DNA of 64,000 nucleotides, from positions 1,612,001 to 1,676,000 of the forward strand of contig NZ_JACHCL010000001.1 of NCBI RefSeq assembly GCF_014200725.1. Reading direction: 5' to 3'. How positions within the stretch are numbered: the first letter of the stretch is position 1; each line of letters begins with the position of its first letter. Origin of the DNA: Janthinobacterium silvisoli. Its GTDB lineage: Bacteria > Pseudomonadota > Gammaproteobacteria > Burkholderiales > Burkholderiaceae_D. This document shows, piece by piece, positions 53,716 to 61,672 of this stretch. The notes under the pieces were generated by a model. It had not been told where the DNA came from. It searched no databases and saw nothing but the letters and a program-made list of their open reading frames with translations. A program made the position numbers and the translations under genes.

Positions 53716-55760
53716 TGACGCCACGCCACCTGCCTGTTCTACTCGCCACTCTATTTGCCCACACCATCTCCCACGCCGACGACATCTTCCAGCGCGTGCT
53801 GGTCGATGGCTCGCGCATGAACCAGCTGGGCGTGGCCGATTCGGCCAACGCGGGCAGCGTCACGCAGCAGCAGCTGGAAGCGCGCACCAACTACCGCCCC
53901 GGCGAATTGCTCGAAGCGGTGCCGGGCCTGATCGTCAGCCAGCATAGCGGCGAAGGCAAGGCCAACCAGTTTTACCTGCGCGGTTTCAACCTCGATCACG
54001 GCACCGACTTGCGCACCACCGTCGATGACATGCCCGTCAACCAGCGCAGCCATGCGCATGGCCAGGGCTGGACCGACCTGAACTTTTTGATCCCCGAACT
54101 GGCGATGCGTCTCGATTACAAGAAGGGGCCCTACTCCGCCACCGAAGGCGATTTCGCCTCGGCCGGCACCGCCTCCGTCATCTATGCCAACCGCCTGACG
54201 CAAGGACTCGCCAGTGTGGGGCTGGGACAGAACGGCTTTCGCCGCGCCCTGCTGGCCGACTCGCTCGACGCAGGCCGCGGCAGCTTTCTGTATGCGCTGG
54301 AGACGCAGCACAACGACGGGCCGTTTACGCACCCGGACCGCTACCATAAGCTTAATGGCGTGCTGCGCTACAGCGAAGGTTATGCCAACAACGGCTTTAA
54401 TGTGACGGCCATGGCCTATGACGCCAGCTGGAACGCCACCGACCAGATTCCGCTGCGGGCGGTGCAGGATGGCTCGCTGGGCCGCTTCGACACGATAGAC
54501 CCGACCGATGGCGGCAAGGCGCAGCGCTTTAGCCTTTCCGGCGCCTGGCGCCGCACGGGCGACGATATGTCGAGCAAGGTCAGCGCTTATGTGATCGCCA
54601 ACCGTTTGAGCCTGTTTTCCAACTTCACCTATGTGCTTGATGACCCTATTCATGGCGACCAGTTTGCCCAGCCCGACCGGCGCGTCACGTCCGGCCTGAA
54701 CGCCAGCCACACCTGGCACCGCCATACGGAGACGGGCAGCAGCGATACCACCATCGGCTTGCAGCTGCAAAACGATAATATCCACAATGGCTTGTATAGC
54801 ACGCAGGCGCGGCAAACGCTGTCGACCACGCGACAAGACCATATCGTCGAATCCAGTGTGGGGCTGTATGTGGAAAACAGCACGCGCTGGTCGCCCTGGC
54901 TGCGCACGGTGGCAGGCGTGCGCGCCGACGCCTACCGCTTCGACGTGCGCAGCGACCGGCTGGAAAACTCGGGCAAGGCCAACGACCATTTGTTCAGCCC
55001 CAGCCTGAGCATCATCGCCGGGCCGTGGCAAGATACCGAAATGTATGCCAACCTCGGCAATGGCTTTCATAGTAACGACGCGCGCGGCACCACAATCACA
55101 GTCGATCCGAAGACCGCTGAACCAGTCGACAAGGTCACGCCGCTGGTCCGTTCGCAAGGACTGGAACTGGGTCTGCGCAGCGCCGTTTTCCCGGGCTTGC
55201 AAACGAGCTTGTCGCTGTACCGCCTGGACTTCGATTCGGAACTGCTGTTCGTCGGCGACGCGGGCGCCACCGAAGCAGGCCGCCCCAGCCGCCGCTATGG
55301 CGTGGAATTCTCCAGCTACTACAAGGCGGCCAAGTGGCTGTCGCTGGACCTGGACCTGGCCTATGCGCGCGCCCGTTCGCGCGGCGAGCGCGGTGAGGAC
55401 GCCATCGGCGACTTTATCCCCGGCGCCATCGAAGGCGTGGCCCAGCTGGCCATGACGGTCACGCCGCAGGGACCGTGGTCAGGCTCGCTGCGCCTGCGCT
55501 ACTTCGGCCCGCGCCCCCTGACGGAAGATAATAGCGTGCGTTCATCGGCCAGCGTGGGCTTGAATGGCCGCCTCGCTTACCAGATCGACAAGAGCTTGCG
55601 CGTAGAGCTGGAAGGTTTCAATTTAACCAACCGGCGCGACTCGGCCATCGACTACTACTATGCTTCGCGCCTGCCCGGCGAAGCGCAGCCGGTCGACGAT
55701 ATCCACTTCCACCCGGTGGAATCGCGTTCCCTGCGCCTGACCCTGGTCAAGAATTTTTAA
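53715..55760 (+). CDS. TonB-dependent outer-membrane receptor (no signalling domain)
   Basis: A 681-residue receptor. The short signal peptide (LPVLLATLFAHTISHA) is followed directly by the plug (RPGELLEAVPGLIVSQHSGE; NQFYLRGFNLDHGTDLRTTV; PVNQRSHAHGQGWTDLNFLI) and the barrel, ending LRLTLVKNF with a C-terminal Phe. There is no STN domain, so it does not signal through a FecIR pair. The His-containing SHAHGQGW loop is notable. Translation is coupled to the DUF6702 gene (TAATG). Its substrate is unknown; the operon with an M1 peptidase points to peptide-derived or metal-peptide substrates. Confidence 0.9.
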   Translation: MTPRHLPVLLATLFAHTISHADDIFQRVLVDGSRMNQLGVADSANAGSVTQQQLEARTNYRPGELLEAVPGLIVSQHSGEGKANQFYLRGFNLDHGTDLRTTVDDMPVNQRSHAHGQGWTDLNFLIPELAMRLDYKKGPYSATEGDFASAGTASVIYANRLTQGLASVGLGQNGFRRALLADSLDAGRGSFLYALETQHNDGPFTHPDRYHKLNGVLRYSEGYANNGFNVTAMAYDASWNATDQIPLRAVQDGSLGRFDTIDPTDGGKAQRFSLSGAWRRTGDDMSSKVSAYVIANRLSLFSNFTYVLDDPIHGDQFAQPDRRVTSGLNASHTWHRHTETGSSDTTIGLQLQNDNIHNGLYSTQARQTLSTTRQDHIVESSVGLYVENSTRWSPWLRTVAGVRADAYRFDVRSDRLENSGKANDHLFSPSLSIIAGPWQDTEMYANLGNGFHSNDARGTTITVDPKTAEPVDKVTPLVRSQGLELGLRSAVFPGLQTSLSLYRLDFDSELLFVGDAGATEAGRPSRRYGVEFSSYYKAAKWLSLDLDLAYARARSRGERGEDAIGDFIPGAIEGVAQLAMTVTPQGPWSGSLRLRYFGPRPLTEDNSVRSSASVGLNGRLAYQIDKSLRVELEGFNLTNRRDSAIDYYYASRLPGEAQPVDDIHFHPVESRSLRLTLVKNF

Positions 55761-55779
55761 GACTACAAGAATAATTCTC
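55761..55779 (+). promoter_or_regulatory. Fur-box-like site before the 2OG dioxygenase gene
   Basis: GACTACAAGAATAATTCTC matches GATAATGAGAATCATTCTC at 14 of 19 positions and contains the AGAATAATTCT dyad. It begins right after the receptor stop, 87 bases before the dioxygenase ATG. Confidence 0.45.
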
Positions 55780-55865
55780 ATCGGCGCCGCACAGGAAACG
55801 TCCGCAAGTCGTAGAATGCCAGGCTGGACCAACTTGATAGCGGCCGCCTTACGGCCGGCACCGAC

Positions 55866-56603
55866 ATGAGCACTTCCGCCCCGATCTTTACCGACCCGTC
55901 CCGCCTGAAGGACGCCTTGCGCGATGACGGTTATGCCGTGCTGCGCCCGCAGGACGTGGCGGCGCTGGCCGGCTGCCCGCTAGCCGCGCTGCGCGCGCTC
56001 GAATCGAGCTGGAATACCCTGGCACTTGACAATTACCTCAAGGATGGCGGCCGTTACCGCCGCCGCCGCCACTCGTGCTTCGTGCAGGATGGTGGCAAGC
56101 TGACACAGACGGCGCACCGCCCGCACTGGCAGCCGGTGGAATACAACGCCCTGCACGGCGGCATGCACCGCTTGTTCGAACCGGTAGAGCCAGCCATCGC
56201 GGCGCAAGCAGCGTGGCAGCAGCTGATACGCGCACTGGGCAACACCTGTTCCGAAGTGCGCGGCAGCCAGCCGTGGTTCATCGAGGCGCACCAGTTCCGC
56301 ATCGACACCACGGACGGCATCGGCCGCCCGACACCGGAAGGCGCACACCGCGACGGTGTCGATTTTGTCGCCGTGCTGCTGATAGGCCGCGCCAATATCA
56401 AGGGCGGCGAAACGCGCATCTTCGAAGCCGATGGTCCGAATGGCAAGCGCTTTACCCTGACCGAACCATGGTCGCTGCTGCTGCTCGATGACGCCACCGT
56501 GATCCACGAATCGACGCCTATCCAGCCCATTGGCCCGGAGGGGCACCGCGATACGCTGGTGATTACGTACCGGGCGGGACAATTCCAGGGCGAAAATCAG
56601 TAA
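55866..56603 (+). CDS. 2OG-Fe(II) dioxygenase family protein (PF10014-like)
   Basis: A 245-residue non-haem iron dioxygenase. The iron triad can be read as GAHRDGVDF (His-x-Asp) and VIHESTPI (His), with 2-oxoglutarate Arg in DTLVITYRAG. HSCFVQDGGKL and WFIEAHQFRIDT are features of the family that includes bacterial L-isoleucine dioxygenase, so a free amino acid or small amine may be hydroxylated; this is inference. It is monocistronic, downstream of the receptor with a Fur-like site between, suggesting expression in iron limitation, which would be unusual for an iron enzyme. Confidence 0.83.
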   Translation: MSTSAPIFTDPSRLKDALRDDGYAVLRPQDVAALAGCPLAALRALESSWNTLALDNYLKDGGRYRRRRHSCFVQDGGKLTQTAHRPHWQPVEYNALHGGMHRLFEPVEPAIAAQAAWQQLIRALGNTCSEVRGSQPWFIEAHQFRIDTTDGIGRPTPEGAHRDGVDFVAVLLIGRANIKGGETRIFEADGPNGKRFTLTEPWSLLLLDDATVIHESTPIQPIGPEGHRDTLVITYRAGQFQGENQ

Positions 56604-56740
56604 ACGTCCCACATGCGGGGCATGCAAAAAAGTTACTTGGATGTTACTTTTACTGACTTAAATCCGATATAGTCTCAGGATGACGATCTTGCGCGCGCGC
56701 CGCGCGCCAGCATCATTACACTGAATTCTAGGAGAGGTCT

Positions 56741-58093
56741 GTGGACTCCAATAACCAAATCAAACCCGACGAAATCGAGATCCTGATCGTCGAGGATAGT
56801 CCGACCCAGGCGGAGCGTTTGCGCCGCCTGATCCAGTCCCTGCACTACAACGCCCGCGTGGCGGCCAATGGCCAGCTGGCCCTGGCCGCCATCCGCGAGC
56901 GCAAGCCGCACCTGGTGCTGTCCGATATTGTCATGCCGGAAATGAACGGCTATGAGCTGTGCCGCGCCATCAAGTCCGACCCTACCCTGCGCGATATTCC
57001 CGTCATCCTGGTCACTTCGCTCAACGACCCGAAAGACATCATCCGCGGTATCGAGTGCGGCGCAGACAATTTCATCCGCAAGCCGTACGCGGAAGACTAT
57101 CTGCTCAACCGCATCAGTCACATGCTGATGAACCAGAAGCTGCGCAAGAACCAGAATGTCGAAATCGGCATCGCGCTCTACCTGGGCGACCAGAAGCACT
57201 TCATCAATGCGGAGCGCCAGCAAATCCTCGACCTGCTGATCTCCACCTATGAGCAGGCGGTGCAGGTCAATGGCGAATTGCAGGCGCGCGAACGGCAAGT
57301 CATCGAGCTCAATATGCGTCTGGCGCACCACGCGGCCGAACTGGAAACCACCAACCGCGAAATCGCCCTGAAAAACCTGGAGCTGGCCGAAGCGAGCCGC
57401 ATGAAATCGGCCTTTATCGCCAATATGTCGCACGAGCTGCGCACGCCGCTGAACGCCATCATCGGCTTCACGGGCGCGCTGCTGATGAAACTGCCAGGCC
57501 CATTGACCTCGGACCAGGACAAGCAGCTCAACACCATCCGCGCCAGCGCGCGCCATCTGCTCTCGCTGATCAACGACATTCTGGACGTGGCCAAGATCGA
57601 GGCAGGCAAGCTGACACTGTCGATCGAAGCCGTCACCTGCCAGGAATTGATCACCGAGGTGGCGGAAACCTTGCGCCCGCTGGCCCAGCAAAAGGGCCTG
57701 GCGCTGGAAGTGGACGTGGGCGAACAGCCCATCGTGATCAACACGGACCGCCGCGCGCTGACGCAAATCCTGATCAACCTGCTCAATAACGCCATCAAGT
57801 TCACGGAACAGGGCAGCGTGCGCATCAGCCTGGCCCAGCGCGAGGAAGACGGCAGTCACGTCACGGAAATGAGCATCGCCGACAGCGGCGCCGGCATCAA
57901 GGAAGAAGACCAGGCCAAACTGTTCCAGGCCTTCTCGCAGCTGGACTCCACCTCCACCCGCCACGTGGAAGGCGCGGGGCTGGGCCTGTATTTGTGCCAG
58001 AACCTGGCCAGCGCCATCGGCGGTACCCTGCAGTTCCATAGCGACTATGGCTCCGGCAGCACGTTTACCCTGGCCCTGCCCGGCAAGCCCTGA
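56741..58093 (+). CDS. Receiver-histidine kinase hybrid
   Basis: A 450-residue cytoplasmic two-component protein in reversed order: REC first (~12-130; acidic pair Glu18-Asp19, phospho-acceptor Asp62 in LVLSDIVMPEMNG, Lys114 in FIRKPY), a coiled coil (~165-220), then HisKA (phospho-acceptor His231 in NMSHELRTPLNAIIGF) and HATPase (NLLNNAIKFTE; IADSGAGIKEED; GAGLGLYLCQNLA). Without membrane segments, it must be driven by phosphotransfer from another kinase or by a cytoplasmic cue. The start is a GTG with GGAGAGG before it. No cognate regulator is adjacent. Confidence 0.92.
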   Translation: MDSNNQIKPDEIEILIVEDSPTQAERLRRLIQSLHYNARVAANGQLALAAIRERKPHLVLSDIVMPEMNGYELCRAIKSDPTLRDIPVILVTSLNDPKDIIRGIECGADNFIRKPYAEDYLLNRISHMLMNQKLRKNQNVEIGIALYLGDQKHFINAERQQILDLLISTYEQAVQVNGELQARERQVIELNMRLAHHAAELETTNREIALKNLELAEASRMKSAFIANMSHELRTPLNAIIGFTGALLMKLPGPLTSDQDKQLNTIRASARHLLSLINDILDVAKIEAGKLTLSIEAVTCQELITEVAETLRPLAQQKGLALEVDVGEQPIVINTDRRALTQILINLLNNAIKFTEQGSVRISLAQREEDGSHVTEMSIADSGAGIKEEDQAKLFQAFSQLDSTSTRHVEGAGLGLYLCQNLASAIGGTLQFHSDYGSGSTFTLALPGKP

Positions 58094-58159
58094 GATTACT
58101 CAGAGAACAAGGTGATTTTTTTGCTATTTTAGCCAAATCGTCACCGTAGTTTTACCGTA

Positions 58160-58188
58160 TTGCACTGCACCATTTTTGGAGATATAGT
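58160..58188 (+). promoter_or_regulatory. Candidate promoter of an intergenic small RNA
   Basis: TTGCAC (58160-58165), 17 bases, then TATAGT (58183-58188): a sigma-70-like pair with good -10 and ideal spacing, in the gap between the kinase and tetR. Transcription would begin near 58195. Confidence 0.45.
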
Positions 58189-58194
58189 GTCACT

Positions 58195-58262
58195 GTCTCC
58201 TCCAATTCGTTCCTCGAACATTGGATTCAGCCCGCGCCCTTACCAGCCGCGGGCTTTTTTTT
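58195..58262 (+). ncRNA. Candidate ~68-nt small RNA
   Basis: Downstream of the promoter at 58160 there is a hairpin (TCCAAT..ATTGGA, 58201-58225, with an inner GTTC/GAAC stem) followed three bases later by a strong terminator hairpin (58229-58254) and T run. No open frame of note is present. The kinase gene ends 100 bases earlier, so the terminator may alternatively belong to it. No match to a known RNA family is recognised. Confidence 0.4.
58229..58262 (+). terminator. Intrinsic terminator between the kinase and tetR
   Basis: AGCCCGCG (58229-58236), an 11-base loop, CGCGGGCT (58247-58254), then nine T to 58262. It ends either the kinase transcript or the candidate small RNA. Confidence 0.9.
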
Positions 58263-58314
58263 GCCTGTTGCTGCGGCGCAGCCTAACTGCGTGAAAAAGA
58301 CCAGCCATTTTCAA

Positions 58315-58340
58315 ATAACTAAAACGTTCGATTTAGTTAT
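58315..58340. promoter_or_regulatory. TetR operator
   Basis: ATAACTAAA-ACGTTCGA-TTTAGTTAT is a perfect 9-bp inverted repeat with an 8-base centre, 36 bases upstream of the tetR ATG and over the likely promoter. Palindromes of this size are usual for TetR autoregulation. Confidence 0.7.
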
Positions 58341-58375
58341 ATCAATCGTTTGAGATATATGCTTAAATCTCAGCC

Positions 58376-59101
58376 ATGATTGAAAAAAACCTTTCCAACA
58401 CGCCACACGCAGACGATGGGCGCAAGCCCCGTTCCGACGGCGAGCAGTCGCGCGAGCGTTTGCTGCATAGCGCCATACGCCTGTTTGCCGAACAGGGTTA
58501 CGCCAATACCTCCACACGCGAACTGGCACAGGCAGCCGGCACCAATGTAGCTGCCATCAGCTACTATTTTGGCGACAAGGCTGGCCTGTACCGCGCTGTT
58601 TTCGCCCAGTACGCGGTTGATCCGCAAGTCAAGATCGCCCGCTACGACCAGCCCCATTTCACCTTGCGCCAAAGCCTGGAAGGCTTTTATGCGCAGCTGC
58701 TGGCACCCATGTTGCAAAGCGGTCTGGTGCGCGACTGCCTGCGCCTGTGGTTCCGCGAAGTGCTGGAGCCGACCGGCTTGTGGGCGCGTGAGTTCGAGCA
58801 GAATATCCGTCCCGAACACGAAGCACTGACCCGCGTACTGGCGCGCCATCTGTGCGCGCCGGGCGACAGCGACGATATGCACCGGCTAGCCTTTTCCATC
58901 GCCGCGATGGCGCTGCAGCAGATGATCGCCGGCGACGTGCTGCGCGCGCTGCAGCCGCACTTGCTGGAAACGCCACAGGCCGTCGAGCTCTGGCTGGCAC
59001 GCATGGTCGACTATGCGCTGGCGATGGCCGAAGTGGAACGGCAACGCCTGCATCCCGTCCCATCAAACGACTCCACCGATACTGCAAGAGGACAAGCATG
59101 A
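58376..59101 (+). CDS. TetR-family repressor, CecR/YbiH-like, of the RND operon
   Basis: A 241-residue TetR protein. Helix-turn-helix: LLHSAIRLFAEQGYANTSTR then ELAQAAGTNVAAISYYFGDK; the C-terminal domain (~95-225) resembles the DUF1956 ligand domain of CecR/YbiH (LRQSLEGFYAQLLAPMLQSG; LRLWFREVLEPTGLW). It is the first gene of its own target operon, whose next ATG overlaps its stop, and the palindrome at 58315 would allow it to shut off itself and the pump. The inducer is unknown. Confidence 0.9.
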   Translation: MIEKNLSNTPHADDGRKPRSDGEQSRERLLHSAIRLFAEQGYANTSTRELAQAAGTNVAAISYYFGDKAGLYRAVFAQYAVDPQVKIARYDQPHFTLRQSLEGFYAQLLAPMLQSGLVRDCLRLWFREVLEPTGLWAREFEQNIRPEHEALTRVLARHLCAPGDSDDMHRLAFSIAAMALQQMIAGDVLRALQPHLLETPQAVELWLARMVDYALAMAEVERQRLHPVPSNDSTDTARGQA

Positions 59102-60498
59102 ACAGGATCAAGGGCACGCTGGCTGCCAGCATGCTGCTGGCACTGGGCGGCTGCGCCCTGCAAGGGCCGCCAGCTGCGGTGATGGCTGCCGCGCCGCCGC
59201 AATGGCATACGCCGCTGCCGCACAATGGCAACCTGGCCGACCTGGCCAACTGGTGGCAGCGCCAGGGCGACAGCCTGCTGGTAGAACTGATCACCGACGC
59301 ACAGCAAGCCAGCCCGGATATCGCCACCGCGCGCACGCGCATCGTGCAATCGCGCGCCGACCGCATCGCCAGCGGCGCCGCACTGGCGCCCACGCTGGAC
59401 GCCAACGGCAGCGTAGTGCGCACCAGCCAGCAATCACTGCAACCCGCCGGTACCACCTCGCAACTGGCATTGCAGGCTACCTGGGAAATCGACGTTTTCG
59501 GCGCCAAACGGGCGGCACGCGACGCGGCCCAGGCACGCTATGAAGGCGCGCAAGCGATGTGGCACGACGCGCGCGTCTCGGTCGCCGCCGAAGTGGCCAA
59601 GCAGTATTACGCGCTGCGCGCCTGCCAGAAATTGCAAGCCGTCGCCGAACAGGATGCAGCCTCGCGCGCGGATTCCGCTCGCCTGACAGAGTTGAGCGCC
59701 AGGGCCGGTTTCGAAGCACCTGCCAATGCCGCCCTGGCCCGCGCCAGCGCTGCCGAAGGCGCCAGCCGCGCCATCGACCAGCGCACCAGTTGCGATGTCG
59801 CCATCCAGGCCCTGGTAGCCTTGTCGGCCATGCCCGAAGACACGCTGCGCCAAAAACTGGCAGCCTCGCCGCTGGTAGCGCCCGCCCCCGTCCGGATTGC
59901 CGCCCTGCCCGCGCAAACGCTGCGCCAGCGGCCCGATATTTTCAACGCCGAACGCAGTGTAGCGGCCGCCAGCTTTGAAGTGGGTGGCGCCCAAGCCCAG
60001 CGCTATCCGCAACTGAGCCTGACGGGTTCCATCGGCACCGGCAATTTCCGCACCAGCGGCGCCAGCATCACAGCCAGCACCTGGAGCATCGGCCCGCTGG
60101 CCGTCAGCTTGCCGATCTTTGACGGCGGTCGCCGCCGGGCTCAGGTCGACGCGGCAGCCGCGCGCTATGACGAAGCAGTACTGACCTATCGCGCCGATGT
60201 GCGCCAGGCCGTGCGCGAGGTCGAGGAAGCGCTGCTCAACCTGCGCAGCACGGAAGAACGCAGCAGCCATGCACAAACGGCACTGGAAGGGTATCGCTTG
60301 TCGTTCGTGGCGACAGAAGACCGCTACAAGAACGGCCTGGCCAGCCTGATCGAACTGGAAGATGCGCGCCGCACGCGCCTGGCCGCCGAAAACACGGTCG
60401 TCACCCTGGAGCGCGACCGCAGCACCGCCTGGGTAGCCCTGTACCGCGCCGCCGGCGGTGGCTGGAACAGCAGCTTGGCCACCGCCGCTACGCCCTGA
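59098..60498 (+). CDS. RND efflux outer-membrane lipoprotein, OprM/NodT type
   Basis: A 466-residue outer-membrane channel subunit. The lipobox is ALGGC (lipidated Cys ~19). Two TolC/OprM repeats follow, with LQATWEIDVFGAKRAARDAA in the first, and TLRQRPDIFNAERSVAAASF and SLPIFDGGRRRAQVDAAAAR in the second, the standard OEP motifs. It trimerises to give the outer exit duct of the tripartite pump encoded downstream. The ATG overlaps the tetR stop (ATGA). Length is typical. The outer-membrane gene preceding adaptor and pump is common in betaproteobacteria. Confidence 0.92.
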   Translation: MNRIKGTLAASMLLALGGCALQGPPAAVMAAAPPQWHTPLPHNGNLADLANWWQRQGDSLLVELITDAQQASPDIATARTRIVQSRADRIASGAALAPTLDANGSVVRTSQQSLQPAGTTSQLALQATWEIDVFGAKRAARDAAQARYEGAQAMWHDARVSVAAEVAKQYYALRACQKLQAVAEQDAASRADSARLTELSARAGFEAPANAALARASAAEGASRAIDQRTSCDVAIQALVALSAMPEDTLRQKLAASPLVAPAPVRIAALPAQTLRQRPDIFNAERSVAAASFEVGGAQAQRYPQLSLTGSIGTGNFRTSGASITASTWSIGPLAVSLPIFDGGRRRAQVDAAAARYDEAVLTYRADVRQAVREVEEALLNLRSTEERSSHAQTALEGYRLSFVATEDRYKNGLASLIELEDARRTRLAAENTVVTLERDRSTAWVALYRAAGGGWNSSLATAATP

Positions 60499-60526
60499 GC
60501 GACCGTAAAAAACCAAGGCAAACAAT

Positions 60527-61663
60527 ATGAAAAAACTGACATTGAAACCGATCGCCATCGTCCTCGCCGCCCTGGTCCTGGTGGCCGGTGCTGGCATTAC
60601 CCTCTACAAGCCAGCATCCAGGGCGGGCGATAGCAAGGATAGCGCGCAAAAACCGGCACTGACCGTCACCTCGGCCAAACCGCAGCCTGCCAGCCTGCCT
60701 ATCAAACTGAGCGCCAACGGCAACGTGGCCGCCTGGCAGGAAGCCGTCATCGGCAGCGAATCGAACGGCTTGCGCCTGACGGAAGTGCGCGTCAATGTGG
60801 GCGATGTGGTGCGCGCCGGCCAGGTGCTGGCCGTATTCTCGAATGACACCGTCAATGCCGACCTGGCGCAAGCGAAGGCAGCCGTGCAGGAAGCGCAGGC
60901 GAATGCCGCTGAAGCAGCCGCCAATGCACAGCGCGCCCGCTCGCTGCAAACCACGGGCGCCATCAGCGCACAGCAGATCACGCAATACTTGACGGCCGAG
61001 CAGACGGCCAATGCGCGCATTGCATCAAGCAAGGCGCAGCTGGCGACGCAAGAGCTGCGCCTGAAATACACGCAGGTGGTGGCGCCTGATAGCGGTATTA
61101 TCTCGTCGCGTTCGGCCACCGTCGGCTCGGTGGTCGGCGCCGGTACGGAATTGTTCCGCATGATACGCCAGGGCCGCCTGGAATGGCGTGCCGAAGTCAC
61201 GGCCACAGAACTGCTGAAGTTAACACCGGGGACCCTGGCCGAAGTGACGGCCGCCAATGGCAGCGTCCTGACGGGCAAGGTGCGCATGATCGCTCCTACC
61301 GTCGATCCGCAAACCCGCTCAGCCCTCGTCTACGTAGACCTGCCGCCATCGACCGGCGGCAACGCGCCATTCAAGGCCGGCATGTATGCCAGCGGCGCTT
61401 TTGAGCTGGGCGCGTCGAACGCGCTGACCGTGCCCCAGCAGGCGATCGCCATACGCGACGGCTTCAGCTATGTGTTCCGCCTGAACCCCGACCAGCGCGT
61501 CAGCCAGATCAAGGTAGAGCCGGGCCGCCGCCTGGCGGACAGCATCGAAATCCTGTCCGGCATCACGGCAGGCACCACCATCGTCGTCAACGGCGCCGGT
61601 TTCCTCAACGACGGCGACCTGGTACGCAATGTTCCACCTCCAGCCGCAAGCGCCAAAAGATAA
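60527..61663 (+). CDS. RND efflux periplasmic adaptor (membrane fusion protein)
   Basis: A 378-residue adaptor with an N-terminal membrane anchor (IAIVLAALVLVAGAGITLY), a lipoyl/barrel-sandwich half (VNVGDVVRAGQVLAVFSND), a coiled-coil hairpin rich in Ala/Gln (KAAVQEAQANAAEAAANAQR), the second lipoyl half (VVAPDSGIISSRSATVGSVV) and beta-barrel/membrane-proximal domains (LVYVDLPPSTGGNAPFKAGM). It links the RND pump to the OprM-type channel. It lies 28 bases after the channel gene and nine before the pump gene. Substrate unknown. Confidence 0.92.
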   Translation: MKKLTLKPIAIVLAALVLVAGAGITLYKPASRAGDSKDSAQKPALTVTSAKPQPASLPIKLSANGNVAAWQEAVIGSESNGLRLTEVRVNVGDVVRAGQVLAVFSNDTVNADLAQAKAAVQEAQANAAEAAANAQRARSLQTTGAISAQQITQYLTAEQTANARIASSKAQLATQELRLKYTQVVAPDSGIISSRSATVGSVVGAGTELFRMIRQGRLEWRAEVTATELLKLTPGTLAEVTAANGSVLTGKVRMIAPTVDPQTRSALVYVDLPPSTGGNAPFKAGMYASGAFELGASNALTVPQQAIAIRDGFSYVFRLNPDQRVSQIKVEPGRRLADSIEILSGITAGTTIVVNGAGFLNDGDLVRNVPPPAASAKR

Positions 61664-61672
61664 GGAGAGGCC

